Positions 26,441 through 35,235 of a stretch of 64,000 nt of DNA are shown here, piece after piece. Both the position numbers and the translations under genes were made by a program. Source of the DNA: Campylobacter showae (GTDB taxonomy: Bacteria > Campylobacterota > Campylobacteria > Campylobacterales > Campylobacteraceae); assembly GCF_004803815.1 (NCBI RefSeq), contig NZ_CP012544.1, positions 1,674,001-1,738,000 on the forward strand, in the 5' to 3' direction. Below the pieces are notes generated by a model, which was given only the letters and a program-made list of their open reading frames with translations, searched no databases and was not told where the DNA came from. Numbering within the stretch: the first letter of the stretch is position 1; each line of letters begins with the position of its first letter.

Positions 26441-27640
26441 TTAATACAAAAACCCAAACAACCATAATGGGATCTTATTACCGACCCCAACTTCAATATC
26501 ATCTGCCGCTATAAAAGAATTTGGCATATCTTTTATCTGCTCAAAGCTCTTTTTTGCTCCACCTATTTCAAATGTAAATTTATTACCAACCATAAAATCA
26601 CCACCTTTGCCCGAGTAAATTTCAGTGATATTTCCAAGCTGATTGGCAAAAAATGTCTCTCTCACATTTCCTATATCAGGGCTGTTTATATACATTAAAT
26701 TTGTATTTTCAAGGTAAATTTTGTCTGCCTTATCCATATTTTTTATGGCAAGCTCGTTTTTCATTAAAAGCCTTATAAGTCCAGCACTATCAAGCATAGC
26801 AAGGTATTCTTTTAGCGTCCTATCATCCCTTATATCAACAAGCGATTTTAGGCTTGAGTAGTTTGGCTGATATGGGACGTTCGTGCTTATAGCATGAGTT
26901 AAGATCTTTAGCTTTCTTGCCGTATTGCCGTTTAAATTTGGATATATACTTAAAAGATCACTATCTATCGTAGCTTCTATGCTTTGCCTTAGAGTCTGAT
27001 AAAAGGCAGTATCATTTGACATATCGTTGTAGTACGGATAGTAGCCGACTTTTAGATATTCTCTAAAAAACTTGATGACGGCTAGATCTTTTTGCTTTAA
27101 TGCGGTTATTATATTTATGGCTGCGTCTTCGTGATTTAGCGGCAGGTTTTTTAGCTCTATCGCATCCAAATTTACGCCGTATCTTAATCCTATATACTCT
27201 CTAAAACTCATTCCGTTCATCTTATAAACGATGGCTCTTCTGCTTAGATCGTGAGAGCTCTTTAGTACTTCGAGGGCGGATGAACCCGTAGCTACTATGT
27301 TTAGCTCCTTAAAGTTATCGTAAGCGAATTTTAAGATCGCCGATATATCCTTGTTTTTATGAATTTCGTCAAGATATAGGTATTTACCGCCGTTTAGTGC
27401 GAATTCTCTTATGATAGAAGTTATATCGTTTGATATCTCTATATCGTCTAAGCTCAAATAAAGGCTATCTTTGTTTTTGCTAGCTAGCTGGGCTAGAGTA
27501 GTAGTCTTTCCTATACCTCTTTGCCCAAGGATAACAATAAGCCTATGAGATAAATCCTTGGAATCTATAAAATATCTTTTAAATTTATGGTTGTTTAACC
27601 TTATAAGGTCATTGCTTTTTAAAAAAAGTTGATCTAACAT
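26441..27640 (-). CDS. AAA ATPase with DUF4143-type C-terminus (copy 2)
   Basis: 399 residues. Walker A GQRGIGKTT is at about 39-47 and Walker B-like YLYLDEIHKN at about 91-100, with the ATGSSALEVL motif and a C-terminal ending KIPLWLFGFLY. It is similar throughout to copy 1 (23057-24238). The pair brackets the PARIS-like gene, which suggests duplication or insertion of the defence gene between paralogues. Function not known. Confidence 0.83.
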   Translation of the reverse strand: MLDQLFLKSNDLIRLNNHKFKRYFIDSKDLSHRLIVILGQRGIGKTTTLAQLASKNKDSLYLSLDDIEISNDITSIIREFALNGGKYLYLDEIHKNKDISAILKFAYDNFKELNIVATGSSALEVLKSSHDLSRRAIVYKMNGMSFREYIGLRYGVNLDAIELKNLPLNHEDAAINIITALKQKDLAVIKFFREYLKVGYYPYYNDMSNDTAFYQTLRQSIEATIDSDLLSIYPNLNGNTARKLKILTHAISTNVPYQPNYSSLKSLVDIRDDRTLKEYLAMLDSAGLIRLLMKNELAIKNMDKADKIYLENTNLMYINSPDIGNVRETFFANQLGNITEIYSGKGGDFMVGNKFTFEIGGAKKSFEQIKDMPNSFIAADDIEVGVGNKIPLWLFGFLY

Positions 27641-28224
27641 GGCTTACTCCTAAATTATGTAATACAATACAATTATAGCATAAAAATACATGGAATAAAA
27701 TACATACAAGGTCATTTTTTAAATAAAAGTGTGTATTATTGTAAATGACTATATACATTTACATCCAATACTATATCCACAATGGCAATCTAAACCCTTT
27801 TGACTTATACTATCTTTTTGATCATTGAGATATCGGCATCAAATTCGTTGCGCAAATTCCTACTTTTGCTATCCAGCCGATTTTGTTTTGCTTTATGATT
27901 AATATCAAGTTATTGCAGGACATAAGTCGGCACCTTAAAGTTTACACTATTACCACGCTACTAGATACAACCTTTATTTTAATTGTCATAAATTTATAAA
28001 AACAAACAATATATAACTTAAAATATATTAATCCAAAAAGATAAACATACAGATTTAAAATCTGCATGTCGAAATAAAACACGCAGATCTTTAATTTTAA
28101 ATGGGTACCATATTGGGTGCCATCTATTTAGACATTTTTAGCAATTATAATAAACTTATATAAAACTTAGAGTACCGTATTCTAGGGATTTATAAATCAA
28201 AATAAATCTTAAGAAATGCTTAGT
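27641..28224. other. Non-coding right end of island 1
   Basis: No gene seen. It contains the right copy of the island-end repeat (GGTACCATATTGGGTGCCAT, 28104-28123) and a segment at 28049-28071 that matches the tRNA-Phe anticodon arm at 19 of 23 bases. It also has CCGTATTCTAGGGATTT (28176-28192), whose reverse complement recurs at 37496-37512 near the end of island 2. These look like attachment-region pieces. Confidence 0.6.
28104..28123 (+). repeat. Island-end direct repeat, right copy
   Basis: Differs at one base from 6537-6556, in the same orientation, and lies 101 bases inside the right att. Candidate arm-type site for island 1 recombination. Confidence 0.6.
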
Positions 28225-28251
28225 AGTTCGATTCTGCCCCTAACCACCATT
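28225..28251 (+). repeat. Attachment repeat between islands 1 and 2
   Basis: Matches the tRNA-Phe 3' end at 26 of 27 bases. It serves as right end of island 1 and left end of island 2. It is not part of a complete tRNA. Confidence 0.88.
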
Positions 28252-28500
28252 CTATTATTTAACCCCCTATAATACAATCCAAACAACACCGAAAAAAGCC
28301 CTAAAATACGGCGTTTCTAAGCTATTTATAATCCAATAAGCTACAATGAAATATAATGCAATCCAAAGATTTTTGGAACACTCACGGAACATTGAGAGCA
28401 TTTTTATGAGCTAAAAAATCCCAATGTTCCAAAATGTGCCGTTTTTTAAAAACCCTAAATGTTCCAAAACGCTTTTAAATATCGTATTTTAGGGGCTAAA

Positions 28501-29682
28501 ATGGCAATAGATATTTTAAAAGATACGCAAATACGCAAAGCAATCAAGAAAGAAAAAGACTACTCATTGACAGATGGTGGAGGCTTAGCGATACTTATTA
28601 CCTCTAAAGGCGTGAAAGGGTGGGTATTTTATTACATAGACCCGGTAAGCGGTAAAAAATGTAGCGCAGGCTTTGGACTTTATCCGGACATTACCCTAGC
28701 AAGAGCAAGGGAGCTAAGAGCCGAGTACAAAAGTCTAATATCGCAAGGCATAAGCCCGAAAGAGCATAAAAAGCAGGCAAGAGAGCAAAGACAAAGCGAC
28801 CATAAGCAGACGTTTAGCAAAGTGTTTAACGAGTGGCTGGAGCTTGAAAAAATGCGAGTGCTGCCAAAAACGCTACAAACCAAAGCAAACCGCATAAATA
28901 ATCATATTACGCCTCTTATAGGGGATAGAGCTATCAAAAGCATAAATCACGGCGAGATAGCACAAATATTAGAACAGATAGGCAAGGATACACCCCAAAC
29001 GGCGCAAATACTGCACCAGCTATTAAATAACATATTTCATTATGCCACTACGAAAGGCTACACGCCTTTTAATATCATCTCAAATATCCAAGCAAAAGCG
29101 ATCATCATAAATAAAGAGGCAGAGCATTACGGCAAGCTTACCGAGATAGAGGACTTAAGGGCGTTTGTCAATAAAATTTACGATTATCCGTTTTTTCTTA
29201 GCACGCGCAATATTTTAAAATTCGCCTTACATATTCCTTTAAGGGTCGCACCGCTTACGCTTTTAAAGTGGGAATACGTGGATTTTGACAAGAAGCTTTT
29301 AACGATACCAAGAGAGCTGCAAAAGAATAAGAATAAATCGCTAGGGGCTTTTATCTTGCCTCTAAGCGATGAGGTTATTAGCATATTAAGGGAGCAGGAG
29401 CGAGAATTTAAAGCCTACCCGTATGTTTTTATGAATACGAGCTACAAAAACCCGATCCACAAAGATACTCCTACAAAAACCATTAAAGAGTTTGAATTTT
29501 ACGATAGAGATACCGGACGGATAATAACGGCTCATAGCTTTAGAGGCATATTTAAAACAGCCGTTTACAACTACCTAGAGCAACACAACACCAGCACGGA
29601 AGCAATCAACAAGGCGTTAGACCACCTGCACGGCGATAGGGTAGAGCTATCATACAGCGAAAAAGCGACCTTTTTAAACTAG
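28501..29682 (+). CDS. P4-type tyrosine integrase, C-terminus cut by an in-frame TAG
   Basis: The N-terminal DUF4102-like domain includes LTDGGGLAILITSKGVKGW. The catalytic part has Arg in IPLRVAPLTLLKW, His-x-x-Arg in AHSFRG and His in LDHLHGD, with Tyr in LSYSEK. The ORF ends FLN-TAG, but the same frame goes on LRGLFEWWSGF to a stop at 29745, which looks like the normal integrase tail. So about 20 residues are lost unless TAG is read through. I start at ATG 28501 (AGGGGC upstream). It adjoins the att site, as P4-type integrases do. Confidence 0.88.
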   Translation: MAIDILKDTQIRKAIKKEKDYSLTDGGGLAILITSKGVKGWVFYYIDPVSGKKCSAGFGLYPDITLARARELRAEYKSLISQGISPKEHKKQAREQRQSDHKQTFSKVFNEWLELEKMRVLPKTLQTKANRINNHITPLIGDRAIKSINHGEIAQILEQIGKDTPQTAQILHQLLNNIFHYATTKGYTPFNIISNIQAKAIIINKEAEHYGKLTEIEDLRAFVNKIYDYPFFLSTRNILKFALHIPLRVAPLTLLKWEYVDFDKKLLTIPRELQKNKNKSLGAFILPLSDEVISILREQEREFKAYPYVFMNTSYKNPIHKDTPTKTIKEFEFYDRDTGRIITAHSFRGIFKTAVYNYLEQHNTSTEAINKALDHLHGDRVELSYSEKATFLN

Positions 29683-29747
29683 CTTAGGGGGCTTTTTGAG
29701 TGGTGGAGCGGATTTATACTAAATTTGAGAGATGAAAGGCAATAGCA

Positions 29748-30017
29748 ATGGCAAAGGTTAAAAAAATATCAGAGGAGATTTTATTAGAACTGCAAGAAAA
29801 TATGTGTGGAGATAATGCGATAGGAAAATTAAAAAATCCCGATGAGGTTTTACTAAATCTGTATTTTTTAGACGCCTTAGGAATTAAAGCAATAAACGAA
29901 AGAGAGTTAAAAACAAATATTTTGTCAGCAACCGAGCTTTATTTGTGGAAGCTAAGACAGTTAAAAGAGCCCATTGACTACGTCTCATCAACTCCCTTAA
30001 AAAAGGGCTCGAAATAA
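29748..30017 (+). CDS. Unknown 89-aa protein
   Basis: Helical, charged, no membrane segment. Starts two bases after the ancestral integrase stop with AAAGG upstream, so it is probably co-transcribed. Not recognised. Confidence 0.6.
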   Translation: MAKVKKISEEILLELQENMCGDNAIGKLKNPDEVLLNLYFLDALGIKAINERELKTNILSATELYLWKLRQLKEPIDYVSSTPLKKGSK

Positions 30018-30028
30018 CTACGCTCTTG

Positions 30029-30385
30029 ATGGATTTTTATCAAAAATCAGTAATCGATTTATCTGAATACCCACCAGAAGCATCATTTAATGACGTTATG
30101 TCTAAGATTGAGACGATGTCAGATGTTAAAATTTTATTAGTTGATGAGAAAAATGATTTTAGCAAAAAAGGAACATTGGCCAACATAAACAAACTTTTAA
30201 AAGTTCTTGAAAGAGACCTAAAAACTCTAACAGAAAAAGAAACCCTATCACAGATAAATAGGGAATTTGATGACAAAGTCTTTGATTTTATTTTAAAATA
30301 TACAAAAAACAAAATAAGCAAAACACAACTACTAAAAGATATTCAAGCTTTTAGAATATCAATAAAAAAGAATTTTGTTTTTTAA
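30029..30385 (+). CDS. Unknown 118-aa protein
   Basis: Lys/Asp-rich and helical, with a predicted coil around KLLKVLERDLKTLTEKE. No clear ribosome site at ATG 30029; a TTG lies just before it. It follows the 89-aa gene by 11 bases. No family recognised. Confidence 0.55.
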   Translation: MDFYQKSVIDLSEYPPEASFNDVMSKIETMSDVKILLVDEKNDFSKKGTLANINKLLKVLERDLKTLTEKETLSQINREFDDKVFDFILKYTKNKISKTQLLKDIQAFRISIKKNFVF

Positions 30386-30403
30386 AATAGCCATATTCTC
30401 AGG

Positions 30404-30551
30404 TAAAAAATAAATTTTTTACATCAAAATCGACGCAAAAATTTATTTTTTACATCTCAACTAAAGCAAGTTTTTAAAAATCTACATTAAAATCTGTGAA
30501 ATTTATTATTTTTTAAATTTGTTTCACTGCTAAAAATTTATTTTTAACATC
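30404..30551 (+). repeat. Three iteron-like direct repeats
   Basis: AAAAATTTATTTTTTACATC at 30437-30456 and 30532-30551 (one base different) and a weaker copy ending at 30425. An inverted GTGAAA/TTTCAC pair (30496-30527) lies among them. It is upstream of the AlpA-like and primase genes, so it could be a protein-binding or replication control region. The stretch 30386-30644 has no gene. Confidence 0.55.
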
Positions 30552-30644
30552 GATTTTAACGCTATTTTCGCACTAGATTAAAAGATCAATTTATGCAACA
30601 ATACCCTCATCAAGCTTGAATAAAAACAAATAAAGGTCAATACA

Positions 30645-30863
30645 ATGCAACAAACTACACACTAAAGAAAAAAGCTAAGAGCTTATGAGGTGGCAAAGAT
30701 TTACGGGGTAAGCCAAAGCACAATCTGGAATTACACTAAAAAAGGATACCTAAAGCCTGTAAAGGTGGGTGAGAGAGTAACCCTATTTGACGCTTTAGAG
30801 TGCGATCAATTCTTTAACGGCAAGAATGCGGAGCTAGACAATGAGACAGGCACGCACAAATAA
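30645..30863 (+). pseudogene. AlpA-like HTH gene with early in-frame TAA
   Basis: ATG 30645 reads MQQTTH, then TAA (30663). The same frame continues RKKLRAYEVAKIYGVSQSTIWNYTKKGYLKPVKVGERVTLFD... to a stop at 30861, a typical AlpA/MerR-type DNA-binding protein. Use of a later GTG is possible but would cut into the helix-turn-helix. AlpA proteins activate integrase or excision genes in P4-like satellites. Confidence 0.65.
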
Positions 30864-31125
30864 ACAAATCCTGGTAAGGATAATGCTGGACCGGGGCGAG
30901 GTAACAGCCTCAGACGTAGCTCATATAAGCAACTCTAATCAATACTTCGTAGAACTCGAGAAGCTAGGCATAAGCGGCAGCAGATGGCACACAAGAGCAA
31001 ACGGCACTAACTGCAAGATGAGGTTTATCAAAGATCGCAAAAAGGCGCAGGCGTATTTAAACGCCTACAAAGTAGCCGAAGCGATAGCCGAGTATGTCGA
31101 TGAGGTGCAAGATGTCAAAATATGA
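30841..31125 (+). CDS. Small putative DNA-binding protein
   Basis: 94 basic residues. MRQARTNKQILVRIMLDRGEVTASDVAHISNSNQYFVELEKLGI reads like a winged-helix entry domain that selects recognition of DNA. It overlaps the AlpA remnant by 23 bases and the next gene by 14, typical of tightly packed phage early genes. Confidence 0.65.
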   Translation: MRQARTNKQILVRIMLDRGEVTASDVAHISNSNQYFVELEKLGISGSRWHTRANGTNCKMRFIKDRKKAQAYLNAYKVAEAIAEYVDEVQDVKI

Positions 31126-31378
31126 GGAGCTAAAACCTTATCTAAACCGCGACGCCGTAGCAAGCATAATCATAAATTGCGGTTACAGCATAGACAGGGC
31201 TTACAAATTTAAGATTAGAGATGAGAGAACGCCTAGTGCGTCGATAGATAAAGACGGCTACATTAAAGACTTTGGCGGAACATTCGGCGGCGATGTATTC
31301 GCCTTTTTAAACGAGATTGTAGGCTACTCGAAAGCAGAGGCCCTACAAATAGTCAAATATGCTTTAGGAGCAGAGTGA
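31112..31378 (+). CDS. Primase zinc-finger-domain-like protein lacking the cysteines
   Basis: 88 residues. RDERTPSASIDKDGYIKDFGGTFGGDVFAFL follows the DnaG CHC2 domain pattern (RxExTPSxxV...CFGCGxGGDxxxF), but the zinc Cys positions are replaced. GAGGTG precedes ATG 31112; the upstream ATG is less likely. It probably supplies the template-binding part of a primase split over several genes (see 31779). Confidence 0.6.
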   Translation: MSKYEELKPYLNRDAVASIIINCGYSIDRAYKFKIRDERTPSASIDKDGYIKDFGGTFGGDVFAFLNEIVGYSKAEALQIVKYALGAE

Positions 31379-31782
31379 TGACAAAAGATATACAAAAGAT
31401 AATAGATACCGGAGCTAATAAATACGGATTAAGCGAGCTTGTGAAAATAGACGTGGCCAAAGCCAAAGAGACGGCAAAATTTATTTTTACGAACGACAAA
31501 GAGGGCATATTTAGAGATTTCATTTTTAAGAGTATCGAGTTTTTACAAGAGCTAGAAACTCAAAAGCAGTTAGTGGATATGGTAACCGACGCGACCATAG
31601 ATGAAAATAGCCGGCTAAAAGGCGTGAGCGGCTACCAACCATTAACGCAAGATGAACTAAAAAACATAGAGAGCAACAGAGAGCTATTAACCGGAAATTT
31701 GAAGCTAGCGCAAACAATGCTAAATAATTTTTTGGGAGCTCATTACGAACCGCTTTACAAAAGACTAAAGGCTGAGAAATGA
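31378..31782 (+). CDS. Unknown 134-aa protein in replication module
   Basis: Helical and charged, not recognised. TGATG overlap with the upstream gene and ATGA overlap with the TOPRIM gene indicate one translationally coupled unit. The sequence LLTGNLKLAQTMLNNFLGAHY near the C-terminus is a likely amphipathic helix. Confidence 0.65.
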   Translation: MTKDIQKIIDTGANKYGLSELVKIDVAKAKETAKFIFTNDKEGIFRDFIFKSIEFLQELETQKQLVDMVTDATIDENSRLKGVSGYQPLTQDELKNIESNRELLTGNLKLAQTMLNNFLGAHYEPLYKRLKAEK

Positions 31783-32582
31783 AATCAATCGAGGATTTTA
31801 AAAACGTATCTTTGAGTAAGCCAAATTTAGCGCCGTGTGAGGGATACCAAGAAGCGAGCAGTGCAATAGATAGCATAGACCTTAGTCAATATGCCACGAA
31901 GCTAAGGGAGGCGTATTTAAATGCATATACGGGCGTTAGTTTATGCGCGCAGGAACAAACCGACGAGCTTTACGATCTTTATCCGTGCAATTTTCTAAGA
32001 GCGTGTAGCGCGAAGCTAAGAGATATTGAATGTCTAGGCTACAACACGAAACACCAAAGCCTGGCGATCATTTTAAAAAGCGGCGATAAAACGCAAGCCA
32101 TAGCCACAAGACGACTAAGAAACGAAGCCGGTAATATTATCGAGGGCAAAAAGTGGATAAGAGCCAAAGGGTCAAATAATGGCTTCATACCTCATCGCTT
32201 TAATAAGTCCGATGACGTGGTATTCATAGCCGAGGGTATAGGCGAGGTCAGACTATTTGAGATACTAAAAGCCTCTTACGTTTGTTTCCAGAATGCGGGC
32301 GAAATATCCAAATTCGAGTATAACCCTTTAAAAGACGAAATATTAGAGGGGTTGAAAGGCAAGCGCGTGATTTGCTTCGTAGATAATGACGAGCCTAGTC
32401 AAAACGGCTTTAATGCTCTTTATCCGGTCATAGGGGGCGATCTTTACCAGGTCAGGTTTAAAGACAAGCCAAAAGGGTATGATCTAAGGGATTTAATCGC
32501 GGAGCTCTCAGGCAAGTATAACCACAAAGAGCTTTTAAAAGCGTTGCAAACCGAAATCAAAGCAAGACAAGAGAGGGTTTAA
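31779..32582 (+). CDS. TOPRIM-domain primase
   Basis: 267 residues. TOPRIM signature: VVFIAEGIGE (Glu, about 150), then VICFVDNDEPSQNG (DxD, about 205) and the C-terminal GYDLRDLIAE. This is the catalytic part of a DnaG-type or phage primase. With the CHC2-like protein at 31112 it would form a complete primase. Two bases separate it from the helicase gene. Confidence 0.82.
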   Translation: MKSIEDFKNVSLSKPNLAPCEGYQEASSAIDSIDLSQYATKLREAYLNAYTGVSLCAQEQTDELYDLYPCNFLRACSAKLRDIECLGYNTKHQSLAIILKSGDKTQAIATRRLRNEAGNIIEGKKWIRAKGSNNGFIPHRFNKSDDVVFIAEGIGEVRLFEILKASYVCFQNAGEISKFEYNPLKDEILEGLKGKRVICFVDNDEPSQNGFNALYPVIGGDLYQVRFKDKPKGYDLRDLIAELSGKYNHKELLKALQTEIKARQERV

Positions 32583-32584
32583 AA

Positions 32585-33772
32585 ATGAACGGCGGATTAT
32601 TAAATTTTTCAGACGACGATTTTATCAACGCACCCAAAGCGCTGCCGGTATATGAGAATACTCCGACAAAGCCGGATATGAGAAAAAGCGATGAGGTAAA
32701 AAAGAAAGGCAAAGTAAATCTAAATTTTAATTCCTTATCGGAATTTAGGATTTATCCCGATGAGATAGCGAACTTTAACCCCGTTTGGCTCATAGACGAT
32801 TTTTTGATGGAGCAAAGTATAACGACGATATACGCTACCGGCGGAAGCGGTAAGAGCTTTTTGGCTCTAATTTTAGGCGTGTGGCTCTTAGACGCACAAA
32901 AGATAAACAGACTTATCTATTTAGACGGCGACAACGGCTACACCACGCTAAAACGCAGGCGTGTCGATGAAATACTAAAAACCTATTCAAAGATAGAATA
33001 CTACCCGCTCTTTAAACAAAACAGCGAGGGGCAGTCGATAGACCGATACAGCGTATTAAGCGACCTAGCCGAGAACCTTGCACCAAATGAACTAAAAGGA
33101 ACGCTAGTTATCATTGATAGCATAAGAGACTTCATCAAAGGCGACTTAGGAAGCGACAGCGTAGTAATGCCATACCTCAACAGCCTAAAGGCGTTTAGAG
33201 ACAATGGGGCTACCGTAATATTTTTGCACCATCAACCCAAACAAAGTAAAAATCCCGACGAGAACAACGAAGCCTACAAGGGGGCGACAGCCTTTATCGA
33301 TAGCGTAGATACTGCATATTTTCTATCCAACAAAACCAACGACCAGGACAAAAGCGAGGGCAAGCTGGCAGTAACACTAAAGCCCACCAAAGCAAGAAAC
33401 GGGGCTGAACATAAAGCCTTTATTATAAACGGAGCTGATTTTAAACTAGTGCAGGCTGATTATTACAAATACGCTCTAACCGATAAAGAGAGATACACGC
33501 TTGAGCTTACTCTGCAAATCATCAAAGATAATCGTATAGGAATAATCCAAAGCGATCTGGCTAGAGAGATAAAAAGCCTAGCCAAAGCGCAAGCCGTAGA
33601 GGTATTGTCGAATAATGCCCTATGGGAGTTTCTAAAACGATATGACGAAAAAGAATACATCATCATCAAAGGAGCTAGAAACTCAAATATCTACAAGCTC
33701 ATAGACGAGAACGACAATACGATAAACCCCATACCTTACAATGCTGTGAAAGCATACGAATTCAAAGAATAA
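32585..33772 (+). CDS. RecA-fold replicative helicase (RepA/AAA_25 type)
   Basis: 395 residues. Walker A YATGGSGKSFLAL (about 87-95), Walker B TLVIIDSIRDF and a motif ATVIFLHHQPK, as in hexameric RepA helicases of RSF1010-type plasmids and satellites. A C-terminal winged-helix region follows. It is the last gene before the origin-like region, in line with initiation and unwinding of the element's own replication. Confidence 0.85.
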   Translation: MNGGLLNFSDDDFINAPKALPVYENTPTKPDMRKSDEVKKKGKVNLNFNSLSEFRIYPDEIANFNPVWLIDDFLMEQSITTIYATGGSGKSFLALILGVWLLDAQKINRLIYLDGDNGYTTLKRRRVDEILKTYSKIEYYPLFKQNSEGQSIDRYSVLSDLAENLAPNELKGTLVIIDSIRDFIKGDLGSDSVVMPYLNSLKAFRDNGATVIFLHHQPKQSKNPDENNEAYKGATAFIDSVDTAYFLSNKTNDQDKSEGKLAVTLKPTKARNGAEHKAFIINGADFKLVQADYYKYALTDKERYTLELTLQIIKDNRIGIIQSDLAREIKSLAKAQAVEVLSNNALWEFLKRYDEKEYIIIKGARNSNIYKLIDENDNTINPIPYNAVKAYEFKE

Positions 33773-33779
33773 CCGATAA

Positions 33780-33809
33780 AGGGCTAGACCTGTAAAAAGG
33801 TGAAGCCCT
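33780..33809 (+). terminator. Hairpin after the helicase gene
   Basis: AGGGCT/AGCCCT with an inner ACCT/AGGT pair just after the helicase stop. There is no U-run, so it is a weak terminator candidate or part of the origin structure. Confidence 0.45.
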
Positions 33810-33814
33810 GCCCT

Positions 33815-34965
33815 CATAAAAATAAATACATAAATACATAAATAAATTTATATCTATTTATATTTTTATATGTATTTATCTCCATATTTCAGTTTTTTAG
33901 TTTTTTTCAGTTTTTTTTAGTTTTTTAGCGAACTTAAAAAACTAAAACCCCTTGCTATTACGGGCTTTTCAAGGCTTTTTATTTCAGTTTTTTAAATTTT
34001 AGTCTTTTTTGTATTTTTATCATTTTTATCGGTTTATTTCAGTTTTTTAGGCAGAGTTTCGCATACGTTAAAAAACTAAAAAAAATAACGCTCTAAACCC
34101 CTAAAATACGTGCCTCTGAGTTTTTTAACCTTTTTAAAAAACTGAAAAAAACTGAGCTTTAAGAAAAAAACAAGATTAAGACCTCATCCCTACCTTTAAA
34201 GGCAAAAAACACGCCTCGATTTTCAAAGCGAGAATAAATCAAAATAAATCAGTCGGACAAAGAAAATTTAGCCCAGTCCAAATAATGCTCCGTAGTCAAA
34301 CTCAAACGGCTTGATTTTGAATACTGAATAAAAAGACATACAAAAACATCAAAAAGAGTTAAAATCAAGCAGCGGGCTTTATTTTGCGTTTAAATAGGGT
34401 AAGGTTATTTTTGAGTAGAGCATACGCCTCCCTCCTCGAAGGGCGAAGGCGGCAACATGCACGATCAAAAGCTTTTTAGCCTAGCGCGTGCGCTTAATTT
34501 TCGGCTTACGTAACAATGCCCTTAAATGCGAGCTTTGTCCGTCTCCTTAAAAATAAGGCAACGAGCCGAGCCTCTAAAATCGTCATTCCACAAAAAAATG
34601 GAACGCATAACCAAAGCGATGAGGTAGATTTAATCTAGGTCATAGGCGCATTATGCCCTAAGTCAAATTTAGCCCATAGGCGCAAAGTAAAAGGGCGTTA
34701 CCGACACCCCCCTGAGTTTAAAGGGGGTGGTATTCAACCCGCCCTTTTTGGATTTCACGAAAAAATGAAAACGGACTTATTCAAAAAATCCTGAAAAAAA
34801 AGGTTATCCGCAAAAAAGGGGAAACCCAACCGGCCGAATATTTGACCCGTTAAAGCTAGGCGTGAGAGGTTATCCACAAAAAAAGGGAAAACCTAAAAGC
34901 TGGGTGAGTTTAATTCATAGAGCTAGACGAGAGACAATCAAGCCTAAAAGCTAGGTATATTTAAC
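33815..34965. other. Gene-free origin-like region of island 2
   Basis: About 1.2 kb with no credible gene. In order: AT-rich tandem ATAAATAC-type repeats (about 33825-33850), nine or ten AGTTTTTTA motifs in both orientations (33889-34155), several GC-rich short hairpins, and two DnaA-box-like 9-mers, TTATCCGCA (34804-34812) and TTATCCACA (34870-34878), each followed by CAAAAAA and GGGAAA. AAAGCTAGG-type repeats (34853, 34893, 34944) come next. Its place beside primase and helicase genes suggests the replication origin. Confidence 0.65.
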
Positions 34966-35005
34966 ATAGGTAGCTATCGGAGAGAGATTTAAAGCGGTGG
35001 GATTT

Positions 35006-35221
35006 TTAGGTGTCGGTATCAAGACTTTTAAACATTTCGCCTATTTTGTCGAAATTACCAGCCTTAATGTAGTTAATAAGCCAGCTCTCGACCCAATACG
35101 GTACATTTTGAGAACCGCCCCAATTATTAACCGAGCTTGGCAAAACTCCGACCAATTCGGCAAACTCTTTTTTAGAGAGCTTAGCGCGCTTAAGCAGGTT
35201 ATTAAACTCTTTTTTATCCAT
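35006..35221 (-). CDS. Cro/CI-type HTH repressor
   Basis: About 71 residues from ATG 35221 (AAAGG upstream): MDKKEFNNLLKRAKLSKKEFAELVGVLPSSVNNWG is a compact helix-turn-helix. It diverges from the early operon at 35367, with operator-like repeats between. It likely holds the satellite quiescent; the inducing signal is unknown. Confidence 0.78.
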   Translation of the reverse strand: MDKKEFNNLLKRAKLSKKEFAELVGVLPSSVNNWGGSQNVPYWVESWLINYIKAGNFDKIGEMFKSLDTDT

Positions 35222-35235
35222 AATGTAGCCTTTCA

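Larger units (their letters stand above)
6459..28251. mobile_element. Island 1: integrative and mobilizable element with defence cargo
   Basis: The segment between two near-identical copies of the tRNA-Phe 3' end. It is visibly richer in A+T than its flanks. It encodes a tyrosine integrase (frameshifted), an excisionase-like protein and ColE1-type mobilization proteins, but no mating-pair formation genes, so it would need a helper for transfer. Cargo includes a WYL regulator, a HerA/nuclease/dynamin operon and a PARIS-like gene. The boundaries are inferred from the att repeats. The present right copy may be a hybrid att shared with island 2. Confidence 0.85.

Noticed and set aside
33815-34200. 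Short direct repeats as a CRISPR array
   Set aside because: The AGTTTTTTA motifs are short, irregularly spaced and in both orientations, with no unique spacers of constant length.
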